Assembly: GCF_022965805.1 (NCBI RefSeq)
Contig: NC_133114.1
Span: 8,948,261 to 9,012,260 of the forward strand
Length of the DNA: 64,000 bases
Direction: 5' to 3'
Source of the DNA: Primulina eburnea
Lineage: Eukaryota > Streptophyta > Magnoliopsida > Lamiales > Gesneriaceae
A program made the position numbers and the translations under genes. This document shows, piece after piece, positions 23,204 through 34,422 of the stretch. Position 1 is the first letter of the stretch. Every line of letters starts with the position of its first letter. Below the pieces are notes generated by a model. It saw only the letters and a list, made by a program, of their open reading frames with translations, was not told the origin of the DNA and made no database searches.

Positions 23204-24210
23204 TATACGTACAACTAAGCAACCAACAATGAGTCAAATCCTTCAAAACAGTTGTAAAAATACTATTAAGTTGGTGTTCAAAAGAGTTGTAATTATTTCG
23301 TAAATATGCAGAAACATACCTGCAAGAAACCGCCGCCGCAGCTTTTTTACCGACTGTAAACTTGAAAGTAAGCAAATTTCCTACCCCACTGTTATCTTCA
23401 ATTTTGTGCACATAAAGCATGAAAAATTCATATCAGGCCCATCACGCGACACAACTACACTTGAAAAACAACCATAACAAAGGAATTACAGCTCAAATCC
23501 GCATCAAAGAAGCTTGCTCGTGATAGTTTGACACCTTTGAAATTGTTCTATCGCAGAAAATACTAGTCAAAATACTTGCAATCAAACATTAAAATTCACG
23601 TTATTTTATTATTTCAAATTCAAGAATATATATTTATCAATATACGAGGTTTAGATATTTTGATAAATGTTCATTTTTAAAATAATAACATCTAGTTACT
23701 CTATTAATCAAAATAAATGAAAAAAAACACACACACAATATTCACAACGAAATAACCATTAAAATATGTTGGAAAGTCGAGGTGTGACACACTTAATATG
23801 TTTTAACAAATGAACATCAATCGATCATTTAAATTCAAATAAAAAGGTATATCTTACTAATCAGCAGATTAATCAATGGAGTTGGAGAAAACAAAAGAAT
23901 ATGGCTTATAGAAAATGCATCCTTCCATAATGTTGAACAACCTTTAAATATATTGTTATTTGAAATTTTAATTGCTATATCAAATGCAGCCAATTATTAG
24001 CCAACAGGATCAAGTTCTAAATTCAAATTCCAATTGTTTGATTGCAGGTAAGCAAGTCACTGTAAAGCATAAAAATGATGTCATTTCCTGATTTATTGTA
24101 TATATGATTCTCTAGAGAGTTCTGTCAACAGTACTTAACTATATATAAGGGGGTTATACGTGAGTGATATATATATATATATGTGTGTGTGTGTTTTTTG
24201 GTATTACCAG
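23204..24210. other. CACTA interior between transposase remnant and WRKY exon
   Basis: No coding sequence recognised. A (TA)n/(TG)n microsatellite at 24170-24193 precedes the WRKY exon and probably forms part of its upstream intron. Confidence 0.4.
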
Positions 24211-24352
24211 AAAACAGTGGAAGTGGGAAGGAGAAGAAAGAAATCAGAGAGAAAGTTGCTTTTAGAACCAAGTCACAGATTGAGATATTGGATAATGGAT
24301 TCAAGTGGAGGAAGTACGGAAAAAAGATGGTGAAAAATAGCCCAAATCCAAG
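24211..24352 (+). pseudogene. Captured exon of a WRKY group IIc transcription factor (WRKY50/51-like)
   Basis: After an acceptor (GGTATTACCAG) the frame reads NSGSGKEKKE, REKVAFRTKSQIEILDNGF and then KWRKYGKKMVKNSPNPR, ending at a donor AG|GTAAAA. This is the first half of a WRKY DNA-binding domain in the WRKYGKK variant of the WRKY50/51 branch, which acts in jasmonate/salicylate defence signalling. It ends at the intron position conserved in this domain. The zinc-binding half (C..C..H.H) and the first exon were not found, so this is a single exon with intron edges. That implies capture of genomic DNA, not of a processed mRNA. Its frame has no stop or frameshift. Confidence 0.88.
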
Positions 24353-25352
24353 GTAAAAGAAAAAAGAAGTTATATTCAATCATGATCTTTCTAGTTTCAA
24401 TCTTTTCTCACCACTCACCAAAAATATTCGCCATTAAAATTTGGCTAATTGGTTGACGACATCTTGAACCTGAACGAATCAAGTCACATATATAATTTGT
24501 GAAATAAAAAAATTGCACATGAGCGGAAGTGCAGGGACAATGAAAGATTCCAAATTAAATCCTCTCCTTACTATATTCTATATTTTTTGTTATATAAATT
24601 AATAAATATATGCAATGTATGATTTTCGTATACATTTGCATAACTTAAGAATAAGATTATAGCCTAAAAAATATATTCATTTACCCCTGTTTTCCTCACT
24701 CAAGTCAGCTGCAAACTTCTAATATGAAAATGAAAAACACACATCAATCACAATGTAAACCAGAGTTCAGTAAAATGCATGTTTCCTTATTTTTGTCTAA
24801 AAATATATATATTATTTTTTTAACATACGATGTTTATAAACTAGTTATTATATAAAATTTACTACGATAATATAATTTTAAGATAAATTAAAAATAATTT
24901 GAAGAAAAAACCAAATGTATAAAATTTATTAATGAACTCAAATCAGGATAATTAGCTAACAAATATTATGAAAAAACATCTTAAACCTCGAATTTGTATA
25001 GCTAAAGATCTATCGAATGTATAGCCTTTCAATCCTAATATTTTACAGTATGTATAGGGCCTTTCAGCTCATGTAAGAAGAAGACATGCGATATATGTAT
25101 AAGGTTGTTTCCTTCGACCTTTGTCATGGTAGAGATATTTTTGTCTGCTGTAACATTCCGCATTGAACTTCACTGTTGAAACCCCCACGAGAAATGAAAA
25201 TGAAGCATGCTCACCATTACAGTAAACCCGCAAGAATGGAAACAAAATCAATCAAAAAATAATAAAGGAAAACGAAAAGAAAACAGTAATTACACAAGAA
25301 AATGCATACCCGTACAAATAAGCATCAGAAGCCGAAAAGCATAACGACGTAC
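24353..25352. other. CACTA interior, WRKY intron edge then unrecognised AT-rich DNA
   Basis: It starts with the WRKY intron donor. No later WRKY exon is visible. Stops occur in all frames. Confidence 0.4.
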
Positions 25353-25510
25353 CTTGTTGGAGATGTGGAGGGATTGGAGATAGATTAAAGAGAAGAAGAT
25401 TTGAGTGTGAGTTTGGATTTACTTGTGTATTTGTGAAATCACTTGTTCCTCGTCGGCTAGGGATTTTGGAAGGGGGAAGAGAGAGACGTAGCGCGGGAAT
25501 ATACTTCTCT
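25353..25510 (-). promoter_or_regulatory. Probable promoter-proximal leader exon of the CACTA transposase gene
   Basis: Read on the minus strand, this CT-rich sequence (TCTCTCTCTTCCCCCTTCC, AAAATCCCTAGCCGACGAGG) resembles a plant 5' UTR. It ends at a strong splice donor (CCAACAAG|GTACGT) at 25352. An A/T-rich TATA-like stretch (GCAATAAAAGGGAGATAAAA) lies just upstream at about 25511-25530. It would feed transcription leftward into the transposase remnant at 23203. Confidence 0.45.
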
Positions 25511-25569
25511 TTTTATCTCCCTTTTATTGCAAGTGTGTATTATAACACTACAATTTATTTGAAAAAGAT

Positions 25570-26637
25570 TCTACGACAACGGTTTTTATAAACCGTTGTT
25601 GTAGGCCAACAAAAAACAAGCTAATAAACAACGGTTTTTAAAAACCGTTGTCGTAGGCAAAAAAAACACGCAAATAGACAACGGATTTAAAAACCATTGT
25701 CGTAGACAAAAAAAACACGCAAATAGACAACGGTTTTTAAACACCGTTGTCGTATAAAAAAAATTTAATAGACAACGGTTTCTAAAATCCGTTGTTGTAG
25801 ACATATCTTTGACAACAATTTTTAAGAAACTGTTGTTTATGTGCGGGTTTTTTGAGCCTACGACAACGGGTTTTCTTAAAACCGTTGTTAAAAGACAAAG
25901 AACAGAAAAATGACCAAATTTTAATTTAGCGACGAATTATAAAACCGTCGCTACGTTAAATCGGCGACAGTTTACAAAACCTGTCGCTAGGTTTGAATCG
26001 GCGACGGGATTTTCTAAAACCGTCGCCGATTTAAAAGTAGCGACGGGTTATAATTCGTCGCTTCGTTAAATCGGCGACAGTTTACAAAACCGTCACTAGT
26101 TTTGAATCGGCGACAGGATTTTCTAAAACCGTCGCCGATTTAAAATTAGCGACGGTTTATAATTCGTCGCTACATTAAACTTTGTGACGGTTTTACTAAA
26201 CCCGTCGCTAATAGCGACAGTTTTTTGTTTTAATTGTCGCTATTTTTAACAACGGCTCTCTAAAACCGTTGTAATTTCTCCGAAAAAAAAAATTCTAATC
26301 CACAACAGTTCACGAAAACCATTTTCTTTTCCCCAAAAAAAAACGCTAATCCACAACGGTTCAAAAAAACCGTTGTCGTTTCTCCAAAGAAACACGCTAA
26401 TAGACAACGGTTCACGAAAACCGTTGTCTTTTGTCCTCAAAAACACGCTAAAAGACAACGGTTTTTTAAAAACCGTTGTCTTTTAGCGTGTTTTTGAGGG
26501 TCAACGACAACAGATTTACAAAACCTTTGTCGTTTGCTATTTTTAACAACGGTTTTCACTAAAACCGTTGTTAAAAAGCAAAAGACAACGGTTTTTTTAA
26601 AAAACCGTTGTCTTTTGAGTGTGGTTGAATGCATATT
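25570..26637. repeat. CACTA right subterminal array with two motif families
   Basis: Palindromic units of type ACAACGGTTTT...AAAACCGTTGT fill 25570-25890 and 26245-26637. Between them, 25920-26240 has the same architecture with another core, GCGACGGTTT...AAACCGTCGC. Spacer words such as AAACACGC recur between units. The array is more than twice as long as the left one. Confidence 0.85.
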
Positions 26638-26648
26638 TTGTTGTAGTG
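26638..26648 (-). repeat. CACTA right terminal inverted repeat
   Basis: TTGTTGTAGTG, the complement of the left end. Confidence 0.9.
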
Positions 26649-26651
26649 ATA

Positions 26652-28591
26652 GAACAATAATATTAGTTTTAATCGTTAATACAATCAAATCGACACGAGA
26701 ATATACGAGAAACCAAATAAAATCTCCACTAGATCACCTCTGAAAACCCAACTGCTTTGGCCACTGCTTTGGCCATCCAAACCGTCTAACCTAAGATCTG
26801 TCCCGTGGAATTAGGTGTCCAATATGAAAACAAGGACGTAAGCGACAACCGTAAAATACGAGAATGTACAAGTACACAAACTGATATTATGCATATAAAA
26901 TTCAATATGCTCGGATACCAAGGATTGTGTAGGTCTAAAATACAATAACGTAATTCAACTGCATGGTATTATGCATATAAAATTCAATATGCTCGTTGAA
27001 AATCGAATATCGTTTAAAAATACGACTCGGCGTATAAAAACACCTCAAAACACTTCCTTTTTGAAAACCATGTAACATATACCATATATTAAATAGTTAA
27101 AAATAATCATTTAATAAAATATTTTCTCTCATATGGTCTCCAGTCTCTGTTCCTCGATTGCGTCTCGAATACCTTTTAAAAACACATTTTTTATACATTC
27201 TAAAATAAAGCTACGTTTTAAACATGTTAACTAAGGTCTGGACATGATGACTAAGGGGCTGAAGTCTAGGCAAGCCAAGGAGCGAACCGAAGAGAGCTAG
27301 GGTTTTGTGTGTAGAAATTTTCAGTAGGTAGCCTAGGCTGGTTCGAGAGTCTTAAATGGTTTGATTTCGGTTGTATATGGTTTAGTTAGGTGTTATTAGC
27401 TTTGGTTCAAGTTAGTAAAGTTTGGCTAAGTTTCGAGTCAATAGTATTCAAAATCGGGATGTACGCTTAAGTTTAAAAACGAATCGATAAAATTATCGAA
27501 AAGCTAAATTTTAATCCTAAGGAATGTGTAAGAGTGTGTTTTAAGGTAATAGGTTAAGTTTGGAATGATTTGGGAAGTCGTTACGAGGTCAAGGGATAAT
27601 TTTGGAAAATTATAAGTCTAGGGGTAAAACGGTCATTTTACACTAAAAGTTGTTAGACATTCTGGCAGTGCCCTGAATGTTGTAATATATGTTAATATGT
27701 ATATTTTAAATGTTTATGGAATTTTATGATGAAACGTTAATGCTAAAAGACATGTTGCATGCTTGGTTTAAAAGAAAAAATGATTTATACGTGCATGAAT
27801 TTTTATAAGTGATGGAAATATGAAAAATTGAAGGAGATGAATTGATTGTGACTAATACGATGATACGATGATATGTAAGGTCAAGACTCAGTTGACGGGT
27901 GAGAGTATCACTGATGTCCCCGCCGCCCAATACCATGATAATACGTAGATGGATCCATCGAACTTCAACTAATACGAAAGTCACAATTGATGATATTAAT
28001 TCGATAAAAAGGGAAACATATATGTAATGATGAAAGAAAATATGATATGATATGTTGAAAAGAAAAAGTTAAAGTTTATGTTCATTAAAAGCTATTTTAT
28101 TAAAAGTATTTTCCCCGTCGCTTGTGAATGTATATGCATTACTTGCTATCATGGTTAAGGTGTGTTGAGTCAATAGACTCACTAGGTGTGATCGATGCAG
28201 GTGAGCATGAGATTGATATTGATGGAAGTCTTGATGGTTGATATTGCTGTACTGAAGGTGCACACAACTCGATGACCGTCACTAGTTTTCCGCAAATAGA
28301 ACTATGTTTATGATTTATGATTTCTTGAAGATTTTATGATTATGATGCTTTTGAGAGGTTTTTGTGAGGATGTTAGAGTTAAGTTTATTTTTGAAATAAT
28401 GTTAGTTTATATTGGTTGACGTTTTACGATTTTATGCTTTGAATTACTTTCTTTTGAGTTTTCAAATAATAGTCTGTTGGTTTATTTTTAAACGGTGCAA
28501 AATATTCATATTTTAAATTCTTAATGTTTCGGCCGAATGAATTAGAAAGAAAAAATTTCTAGTAATTTTTAAGAAAAACGAGTAGTGGACA
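26652..28591 (+). repeat. 5' LTR region of the degraded Gypsy element
   Basis: The right end is placed at GAGTAGTGGACA, 7 nt before TGGTATCAGAGC. The start could not be defined. The sequence has LTR-like phrases (GGGGTAAAACGGTCATTTT near 27622). A 29-bp repeat occurs at 26885-26913 and 26967-26995. The open frames have no recognisable content. Confidence 0.45.
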
Positions 28592-28598
28592 TTTTAGT

Positions 28599-28610
28599 TG
28601 GTATCAGAGC
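28599..28610 (+). other. Primer-binding site of the degraded Gypsy element
   Basis: TGGTATCAGAGC, initiator Met-tRNA type, about 280 bp upstream of the gag ATG. Confidence 0.85.
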
Positions 28611-28886
28611 AATGTTTTTTCAAAGGGTTATGCCCCCACAAGTTCCGAAAAGCTCAGTCGTCAAGCCTCAGGTCTGTAAGTTTAATTGCTTTACATGATT
28701 TTTATGATGATACATACATGTTTACATGGTTTATACGTTTACGTTACATGTTGAAAAGCTTTTTGAGATTAAATGTTATATATCCTTAAAGTTGCTTAAA
28801 AAGGGATTAGTAGATACTGCATTATCAGAAACTTATATTTAAATGCATGTTGGTTACGTTTAGAATTTGGAAAACGTTCAGATATA

Positions 28887-29252
28887 ATGCCTCCTAGACG
28901 CGCACCTAGTACTGATAGGCAAGTTTAGACTAATGGGGATCGTCAAGCGAATGCACCCCCACCTCGTAATGGGGATGCTGCTAGTCGTGCACTAGAAGGC
29001 CTGGCATGCTTCTTTGAGCAGCAGTTTCAGCAGGCTCCGAGGCCACAACTCGACGTTTATTATCAGTTCCAGAGGCTAGGTCTGAAGGAATTTTCTGGCA
29101 CCACCGACCCGTTTACTTCTGAGGCTTGGATTCGATCACTTGAGGTACACTTTCGTTATCTAAATATGGGAGACGCTAACCGAGTTAAGTGTGCAATATA
29201 TATGCTTCGAGATGATGTTTCTCTTTGGTGGGAAGGAGCTGAACATGGTGTC
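28887..29252 (+). pseudogene. gag: Gypsy gag, N-terminal part
   Basis: The frame opens MPPRRAPSTDRQV and meets a TAG at codon 14 (28926). It then continues ALEGLACFFEQQFQQAPRP, FSGTTDPFTSEAWIRSLE and LRDDVSLWWEGAEH, the usual retrotransposon gag capsid motifs (TDP..A..W, WW). The reading is cut by the solo LTR at 29253 inside the capsid region and resumes after the second insertion at 46610. The stop shows decay independent of the insertions. Confidence 0.8.
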
Positions 29253-31392
29253 TGAAAGGGGATCGGTTACGGTGACCGGAAGCGCAACGGAATTTAAAAA
29301 TCGAATTATACAAGAGAAATTTCGGGCACCCCATGAAATTGTGTAGCAAATACAATAAAACACAAAATGACATTCATAGTGTGTTAAGAAATGTACCTAT
29401 CAATCACAAGGATTGATGTATGGCTCCAACTAAGGTGTAAACACCTTAGCTCTTCAATGGTAGAAACTATCTACAAGCTCTCCTTGTTCTTGAATCTTTC
29501 CTTCAAATTAGGCCCACCACCAACTAGCTAGAACCACTCTAATTTTGCACTAGAAAAATTAGAGCATTTTTCTTTGAGAAGTGTAGTATTTCTTCAACAA
29601 TTGAAGAACAAAAAAAATTGGAGAGGATGAATAGTATTTTCGGCCACTATTCATGCTAAGAGAGAAGGAGAGACATTTTTTTGGTTGTGGGAAAAGTTAA
29701 AGTAAAAAAGTTGCATGCCAAGCCTTGGTAATAGAAAAAGTTGTCTCCCAACCCTTCACCTCCCATGCATGCATATATTATATGGTTTTTAACAAATTAA
29801 AAACCATGGACTAAATTTAATTATCTCAAACATATTTGAGACTAATTAAACATTACTTGAATTTACCCAAGTCCCACTAGTTAAATAATTAATTTTAAAT
29901 TGAGCTCTACAAGACTCAATATGATTTAATTAATTCAACACTTGAATTAATTTAATTATTTGGACTCTACTAGGTCCACTAGTGTTTAATTAATACAACA
30001 CTTGAATTAATTTAATTTAGTCCATAATAATGTTTATGAAAATCACAATTTTCAAATGCATTATTCACTTGGCCAACTTTTAATTTAAGAACACTTCCAT
30101 AAATTAAAATTTACATTTCTCTCATAGAAGTCATACTTCTATTTTTCCTTACACTTATAAACTCATTTATAAGTCGTTCAACACATTGAACTAGTTTCTC
30201 CTTTATAGAAGTCATACTTCTAATTTTCCTTACGCTTATAAACTCCTTTATAAGCCGTTCAACACATTGAACTATTTTTACTTCTCAACGGGATCTAGAA
30301 AGCTAGTACTTGTGTGGCCCTCAATGGTTCGTTGATACAACTAGCCGTGGGTTCACATCTCCATGTTATTCGGACTAAACATGTCCTTATATGAGCATAC
30401 CCCAATTGCTCCATTCTTACTTATCAACTCCTTGATAACAAGAACGTCAGAACTTAAGTCTGATAGTACCCAACCAATCATGTTAAACGCCTAGCAGCAT
30501 CGCTTACATGATTCCCTAGGTATCAAATGATAGTGCCTGCAAGAACCATTCAATTATGGTTAGCGTACAGTACGGTCCCTTCAACTCATATATCCCGATC
30601 GATTCGACAACCATTGGTTTATCGAGAGTTGTCCATGAATCGATACAATGTGTCATGTTGTAGTTGCATCGATGGTGTAATCTATGAAACCCCTTTCATA
30701 ATTACCACCATACTCTGATCAGAGATTTCAAACTACATATACATGAAAACACATAGGATATCCATACCCGTAGGTAAGCGGTGAATCCCCGACTACAATG
30801 CATCGACTCCTATGTGTTTCGACAGAACACCCAACCTTGCCACCTGATGACCCCATGAGAGTCGGTAAACAAGTCAAAGTGTATATCTAGCTCATAGAGT
30901 CTCAATGTTGTCCCGGGTCATAAGGACTAATGGTGTACAACCATAAACCAGGACTTTTCCACTCGATAAGTGAGAACCACTTGGAAAGTCCTTTTATGGA
31001 GGGTTGTTCAGTGCACTCTACAAGGAGCACCTATCTGCATGTTCGGACATCACAATGTCCCCTACCAATGAAACATGGTACTCACATCGCAGATACTAGT
31101 CTCGAACTCGAGCGGCCTATATCCTTCTTAGTGGCGGCTGAATCGACTAGGAATCGTTTAGAATATACAGTATTCCAAATATGAGTTTCATGATACTCAT
31201 CATATGAGCATCTCATATTCTTTCTATTATTTGTATATTCAAGGGCTTTATCTATGCAACTAGCATGGGTATACAGATAAAGATTTGCCAAAACAATAAT
31301 TTCAAATATTATTAAAATAAAGACTGCTTATACATAGAGTTTCATTGTGAACACTCGGCCAACACTTGGCTCGACGGGCACCTACTCTAACA
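29253..31392 (-). mobile_element. Solo LTR of the Copia family seen at 10291, TSD GTGTC
   Basis: 2140 bp, TGAAAGGGG...CTCTAACA on the plus strand, alignable throughout with the LTRs at 10291 and 17463 but with many substitutions. It is flanked by GTGTC (29248-29252 and 31393-31397). No internal sequence remains, so the element was reduced by LTR-LTR recombination. An 81-bp tandem duplication (AGAAGTCATACTTCT at 30126 and 30207) is unique to this copy. Confidence 0.9.
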
Positions 31393-31397
31393 GTGTC

Positions 31398-31412
31398 AAT
31401 CTTGTCACACTC
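31398..31412 (+). pseudogene. gag: 15-bp island of Gypsy gag between two insertions
   Basis: Host gag sequence left between the solo LTR's target duplication and the SIRE element. Its last five bases, CACTC, are the SIRE target duplication. Confidence 0.7.
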
Positions 31413-32364
31413 TGTTGGAAACGAAATTCCGGCGTTTGACAAAAGATTTACCAACTGAATCCAGCAACTGAATTTGACTAACTGATCAACGTAACTGAAC
31501 ACGTCATCAGTCAACTGATCGCTACAACTGAAGTCTATTCCATCGTCAACTGATCTTTACAAGCTGATCTCTAAGCTGTACACATCATCAGTTGAAAGCG
31601 ACAACCGACAAATAGTACAGCTATCTGCAACTGGTAGTGGCTCGACGCATTTCAGAATGAACAGTGTACGATTGTCAGAATATATCGACGTGGCAATCAA
31701 CGGTTAGAATATTCAAATATCTTTAATGTGACAGTTGAGAGGGAAGCCTATAAATAGTCGAAGACAGCAGCTGAAGAACATCCGACTCTCAGTTATCTTA
31801 TCTTAGTTGCTGTTACGCTGCAAAAATATCCACTTACATTCAGAAATCAAAGCTCACGCTTATCAGTTATATCAGTAGTATTCTAGACTACGCTCTGGAG
31901 CTTATATAGCACTTTGTAATCGATTGATAGATTTTCTAAGTTGTGCTAAGATCAGTTACGATCTGTAAAAGTGTTGTATACTAAGAGTTTCAGTATTGGC
32001 AAAGTGATAAGTCCAAACTGAAGTGGGTCAGTACACTTTTTTGTATTTGATCAAAGTCTTTTAGTGAATATCCTATCTTCGTGATAGAAGGGGTGACGTA
32101 GGAGTTATTCAAGTCTCCGAATATCCATAAACAAATTGTGGTGTTATTACTTTCAGTTATCATTTTCAGTTAGATACTCTATCTTTCAGTCAGTTAGTTT
32201 TCCGCAACTGTTTATTCATTTAACTGATTGTTATTGACCGACGGGATATTTAGATTCAGTTTGTAACACAACTGAAATCAGTTTTTCGAAGAATAATTTT
32301 AATTGAGCAGTGTTTATTCAACCCCCCTTCTAAACACTCTTCACCCGATTCACCGATCCTTTCA
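31413..32364 (+). repeat. 5' LTR of the SIRE element
   Basis: 952 bp, TGTTGGAAACG...CCTTTCA, followed by AG and the primer-binding site. Confidence 0.93.
31749..31756 (+). promoter_or_regulatory. SIRE LTR TATA box
   Basis: TATAAATA in the context AAGCCTATAAATAGTCG, conserved in all three SIRE LTRs of the window. Confidence 0.75.
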
Positions 32365-32366
32365 AG

Positions 32367-32378
32367 TGGTATCAGAGC
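32367..32378 (+). other. SIRE primer-binding site
   Basis: TGGTATCAGAGC, 2 nt after the LTR. Confidence 0.92.
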
Positions 32379-32422
32379 AAGTCATATCCTTTCAAAGATT
32401 ATCTATACTCAAATCGCTCACT

Positions 32423-34390
32423 ATGTCTTCATTCAACAAGATTCCTATGTTCTCCAAGGAAGATTTCGATGATTGGAAGATCAGGATGCAGGCTCATCTA
32501 GCTGCACAGGATGATGACATGTGGTACATTATAATTGACAGACCCATGAAGATCTTGAAAGCCAACACAGCAGTTGTAATCACAGATGGGGCACCTCACC
32601 GTATTGAAAAGCCCAGAGATGAGTGGACTGCTGAAGACAAGAGAAAAGCTAATTTGGATAATGTAGCAAAAGACATATTGTACAAAACACTGGACAAAGT
32701 GACGTTCAGTAAAATCAAGATGTGCAAGACAGCCAAAGAGATTTGGGAGAAATTAATCCAGCTTTGCGAAGGCAATGAACAGACAAAAAAAAACAAGCTA
32801 TCTGTTGTTGTACAAAAGTTCGATAACATCAGAATAAAAATTGGAGAAACAATGCATGAATATGATGAAAGAACCAGCTGCATCATCAACGAACTGAATG
32901 CACTTGGAAAAGTGTATACCAATAAAGAAGTAGCATTGAAGGTTATCAGAGGTCTTCCCAAAGAATGGGATGTGAAAACCATGGCTATGAGGGAGTCTAA
33001 AGATCTGAACAAAGTTGAGCTCCATGACCTGTTTGCTGACTTAAAAGCATATGAATTTGAACTGCAAACTCGAGAAGGAGAACCATCTACCCCAGCAGCA
33101 ACTACTGCCTTAGCTGCTGTAAGATCAGAACCAACTGGTTCAGTTGAGAAAGCTGCAGATCAACTAAGCAATGACTCCATGTCATTGTTCATCAGGAAAT
33201 TCGGAAGATTCATAAGGAAGAATCAAGGGAATTTTCAGAAGCAGTACCAAAGAAACAATTCCAGAGAAGAGTCCAATGCATGCTACAACTGTGGCAAACC
33301 TGGTCATTTTATTGCTGACTGTCCCAAGCCTAAAAAGGATAGTCAAGTTTCAACTGAAAGAAAGAAGAAAGTGTCTGAGCATAAGAGGATATCTAAGGAC
33401 GATAAGAAACCTTACAGAAAGAAGCATGAAGTACTCCTAGCTGAGGATAGCAAAGCCAAATGGGCAGAGACTGACAGCGAAGAGTCAGAACCAGAAACCT
33501 ATTGCAGCTCTAGTAAAGATGAGGAAGAAGTAAAGTGCTTGATGGCTGATGACACAGAAGTTCAATCAAGCAGCCAAGAGGTATTTGACTTTAGCTCAAC
33601 TGATTTCACAAGAGAGGAACTTATTTCGACTCTTCATGACATGGTTAGTGAGTATCAAAAGCTTGCTTTATCATTTGAAAAGGCCAGAGTAGAGCAAACT
33701 GATCCTATTGACAATAAGACAACAACTGATATATCAGTTGAGATGTTGAGTCTAAAAAGGGAGATTGCCGAACTCAATACTGAAAGGAGCAAGGATCAAT
33801 TAATGATTCAAAAGTTAATGCTTGAAAACTCAAAGAAAACTGAGCTCATTCAGGATTGGAATAAATCATCCGTTGCATTGACTGATATACAGAACTCTCA
33901 GAAATCATTTACTGATAAAACTGGCTTAGGGTTCAGTAACCAGGATGAAATACCTTCCAAAGATATTCAACCAAAACTGAATATGGATAAAGGGAAATAT
34001 ATTCACTTTGTCAAATCAGTTATGGTACAAGAACAAGCTGAGCCGAGTAAACTGATTGAACAGCCAACTCACAATATGAGCAAGGGCAAAAGATGTGGTA
34101 TTGGTTATAACCCAAGAGTTGTGACTGACTCACGAAGTCAGCCACCAAAATTTTTCAGCAAAAACTATTCAAATGGCTATTCAAACTACTATAACAGCAA
34201 GCCAGTTCAGAAAAGATACTGGCTGAACAATCAGTCGAAAAAGGGCAAATCACATGTTGTATCTTCTGCACACCATACACAACACACACAGAGACCGGGA
34301 AAGACAATTTGGAATACAGCAACTGGACGGTCAGTTAGACTGATCCAAGTTTGGATTCCTAAAGGACTATTCAACTTTGGATCCAAATAG
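32423..34390 (+). CDS. gag: SIRE-type Copia gag (655 aa, intact)
   Basis: The start is placed at 32423 (MSSFNKIPMF), matching the copy at 2113; an upstream in-frame ATG (32303) lies inside the LTR. A UBN2-type capsid region covers about residues 1-230 and a zinc knuckle CYNCGKPGHFIADC is at residues 287-300. Next come a Lys/Arg-rich stretch (RNA binding), a Ser/Glu acidic segment (ETDSEESEPETYCSSSKDEE) and a long helical C-terminal region. The frame has no stop until TAG at 34388. It forms the particle shell. Pol follows in a different frame. Confidence 0.92.
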   Translation: MSSFNKIPMFSKEDFDDWKIRMQAHLAAQDDDMWYIIIDRPMKILKANTAVVITDGAPHRIEKPRDEWTAEDKRKANLDNVAKDILYKTLDKVTFSKIKMCKTAKEIWEKLIQLCEGNEQTKKNKLSVVVQKFDNIRIKIGETMHEYDERTSCIINELNALGKVYTNKEVALKVIRGLPKEWDVKTMAMRESKDLNKVELHDLFADLKAYEFELQTREGEPSTPAATTALAAVRSEPTGSVEKAADQLSNDSMSLFIRKFGRFIRKNQGNFQKQYQRNNSREESNACYNCGKPGHFIADCPKPKKDSQVSTERKKKVSEHKRISKDDKKPYRKKHEVLLAEDSKAKWAETDSEESEPETYCSSSKDEEEVKCLMADDTEVQSSSQEVFDFSSTDFTREELISTLHDMVSEYQKLALSFEKARVEQTDPIDNKTTTDISVEMLSLKREIAELNTERSKDQLMIQKLMLENSKKTELIQDWNKSSVALTDIQNSQKSFTDKTGLGFSNQDEIPSKDIQPKLNMDKGKYIHFVKSVMVQEQAEPSKLIEQPTHNMSKGKRCGIGYNPRVVTDSRSQPPKFFSKNYSNGYSNYYNSKPVQKRYWLNNQSKKGKSHVVSSAHHTQHTQRPGKTIWNTATGRSVRLIQVWIPKGLFNFGSK

Positions 34391-34422
34391 AAAAGGGTAC
34401 CACAATCTTATCCTGTGTTTGA

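Larger units (their letters stand above)
21355..26648 (-). mobile_element. CACTA (En/Spm) DNA transposon, non-autonomous, TSD ATA
   Basis: Ends CACTACAACAA...TTGTTGTAGTG with an 11-bp perfect terminal inverted repeat, flanked by the 3-bp duplication ATA (21352-21354 and 26649-26651). Both ends carry many ACAACGGTTTT/AAAACCGTTGT motifs, typical CACTA subterminal transposase-binding arrays. The 5.3-kb interior holds only a broken N-terminus of the TNP2 transposase (minus strand) and a captured WRKY exon (plus strand). It must depend on transposase from elsewhere. Confidence 0.9.

Noticed and set aside
21366..26637. CRISPR-like regular repeats in the CACTA ends
   Set aside because: The units are palindromic transposase-binding motifs with variable spacing in a plant transposon; there are no unique spacers or cas genes.
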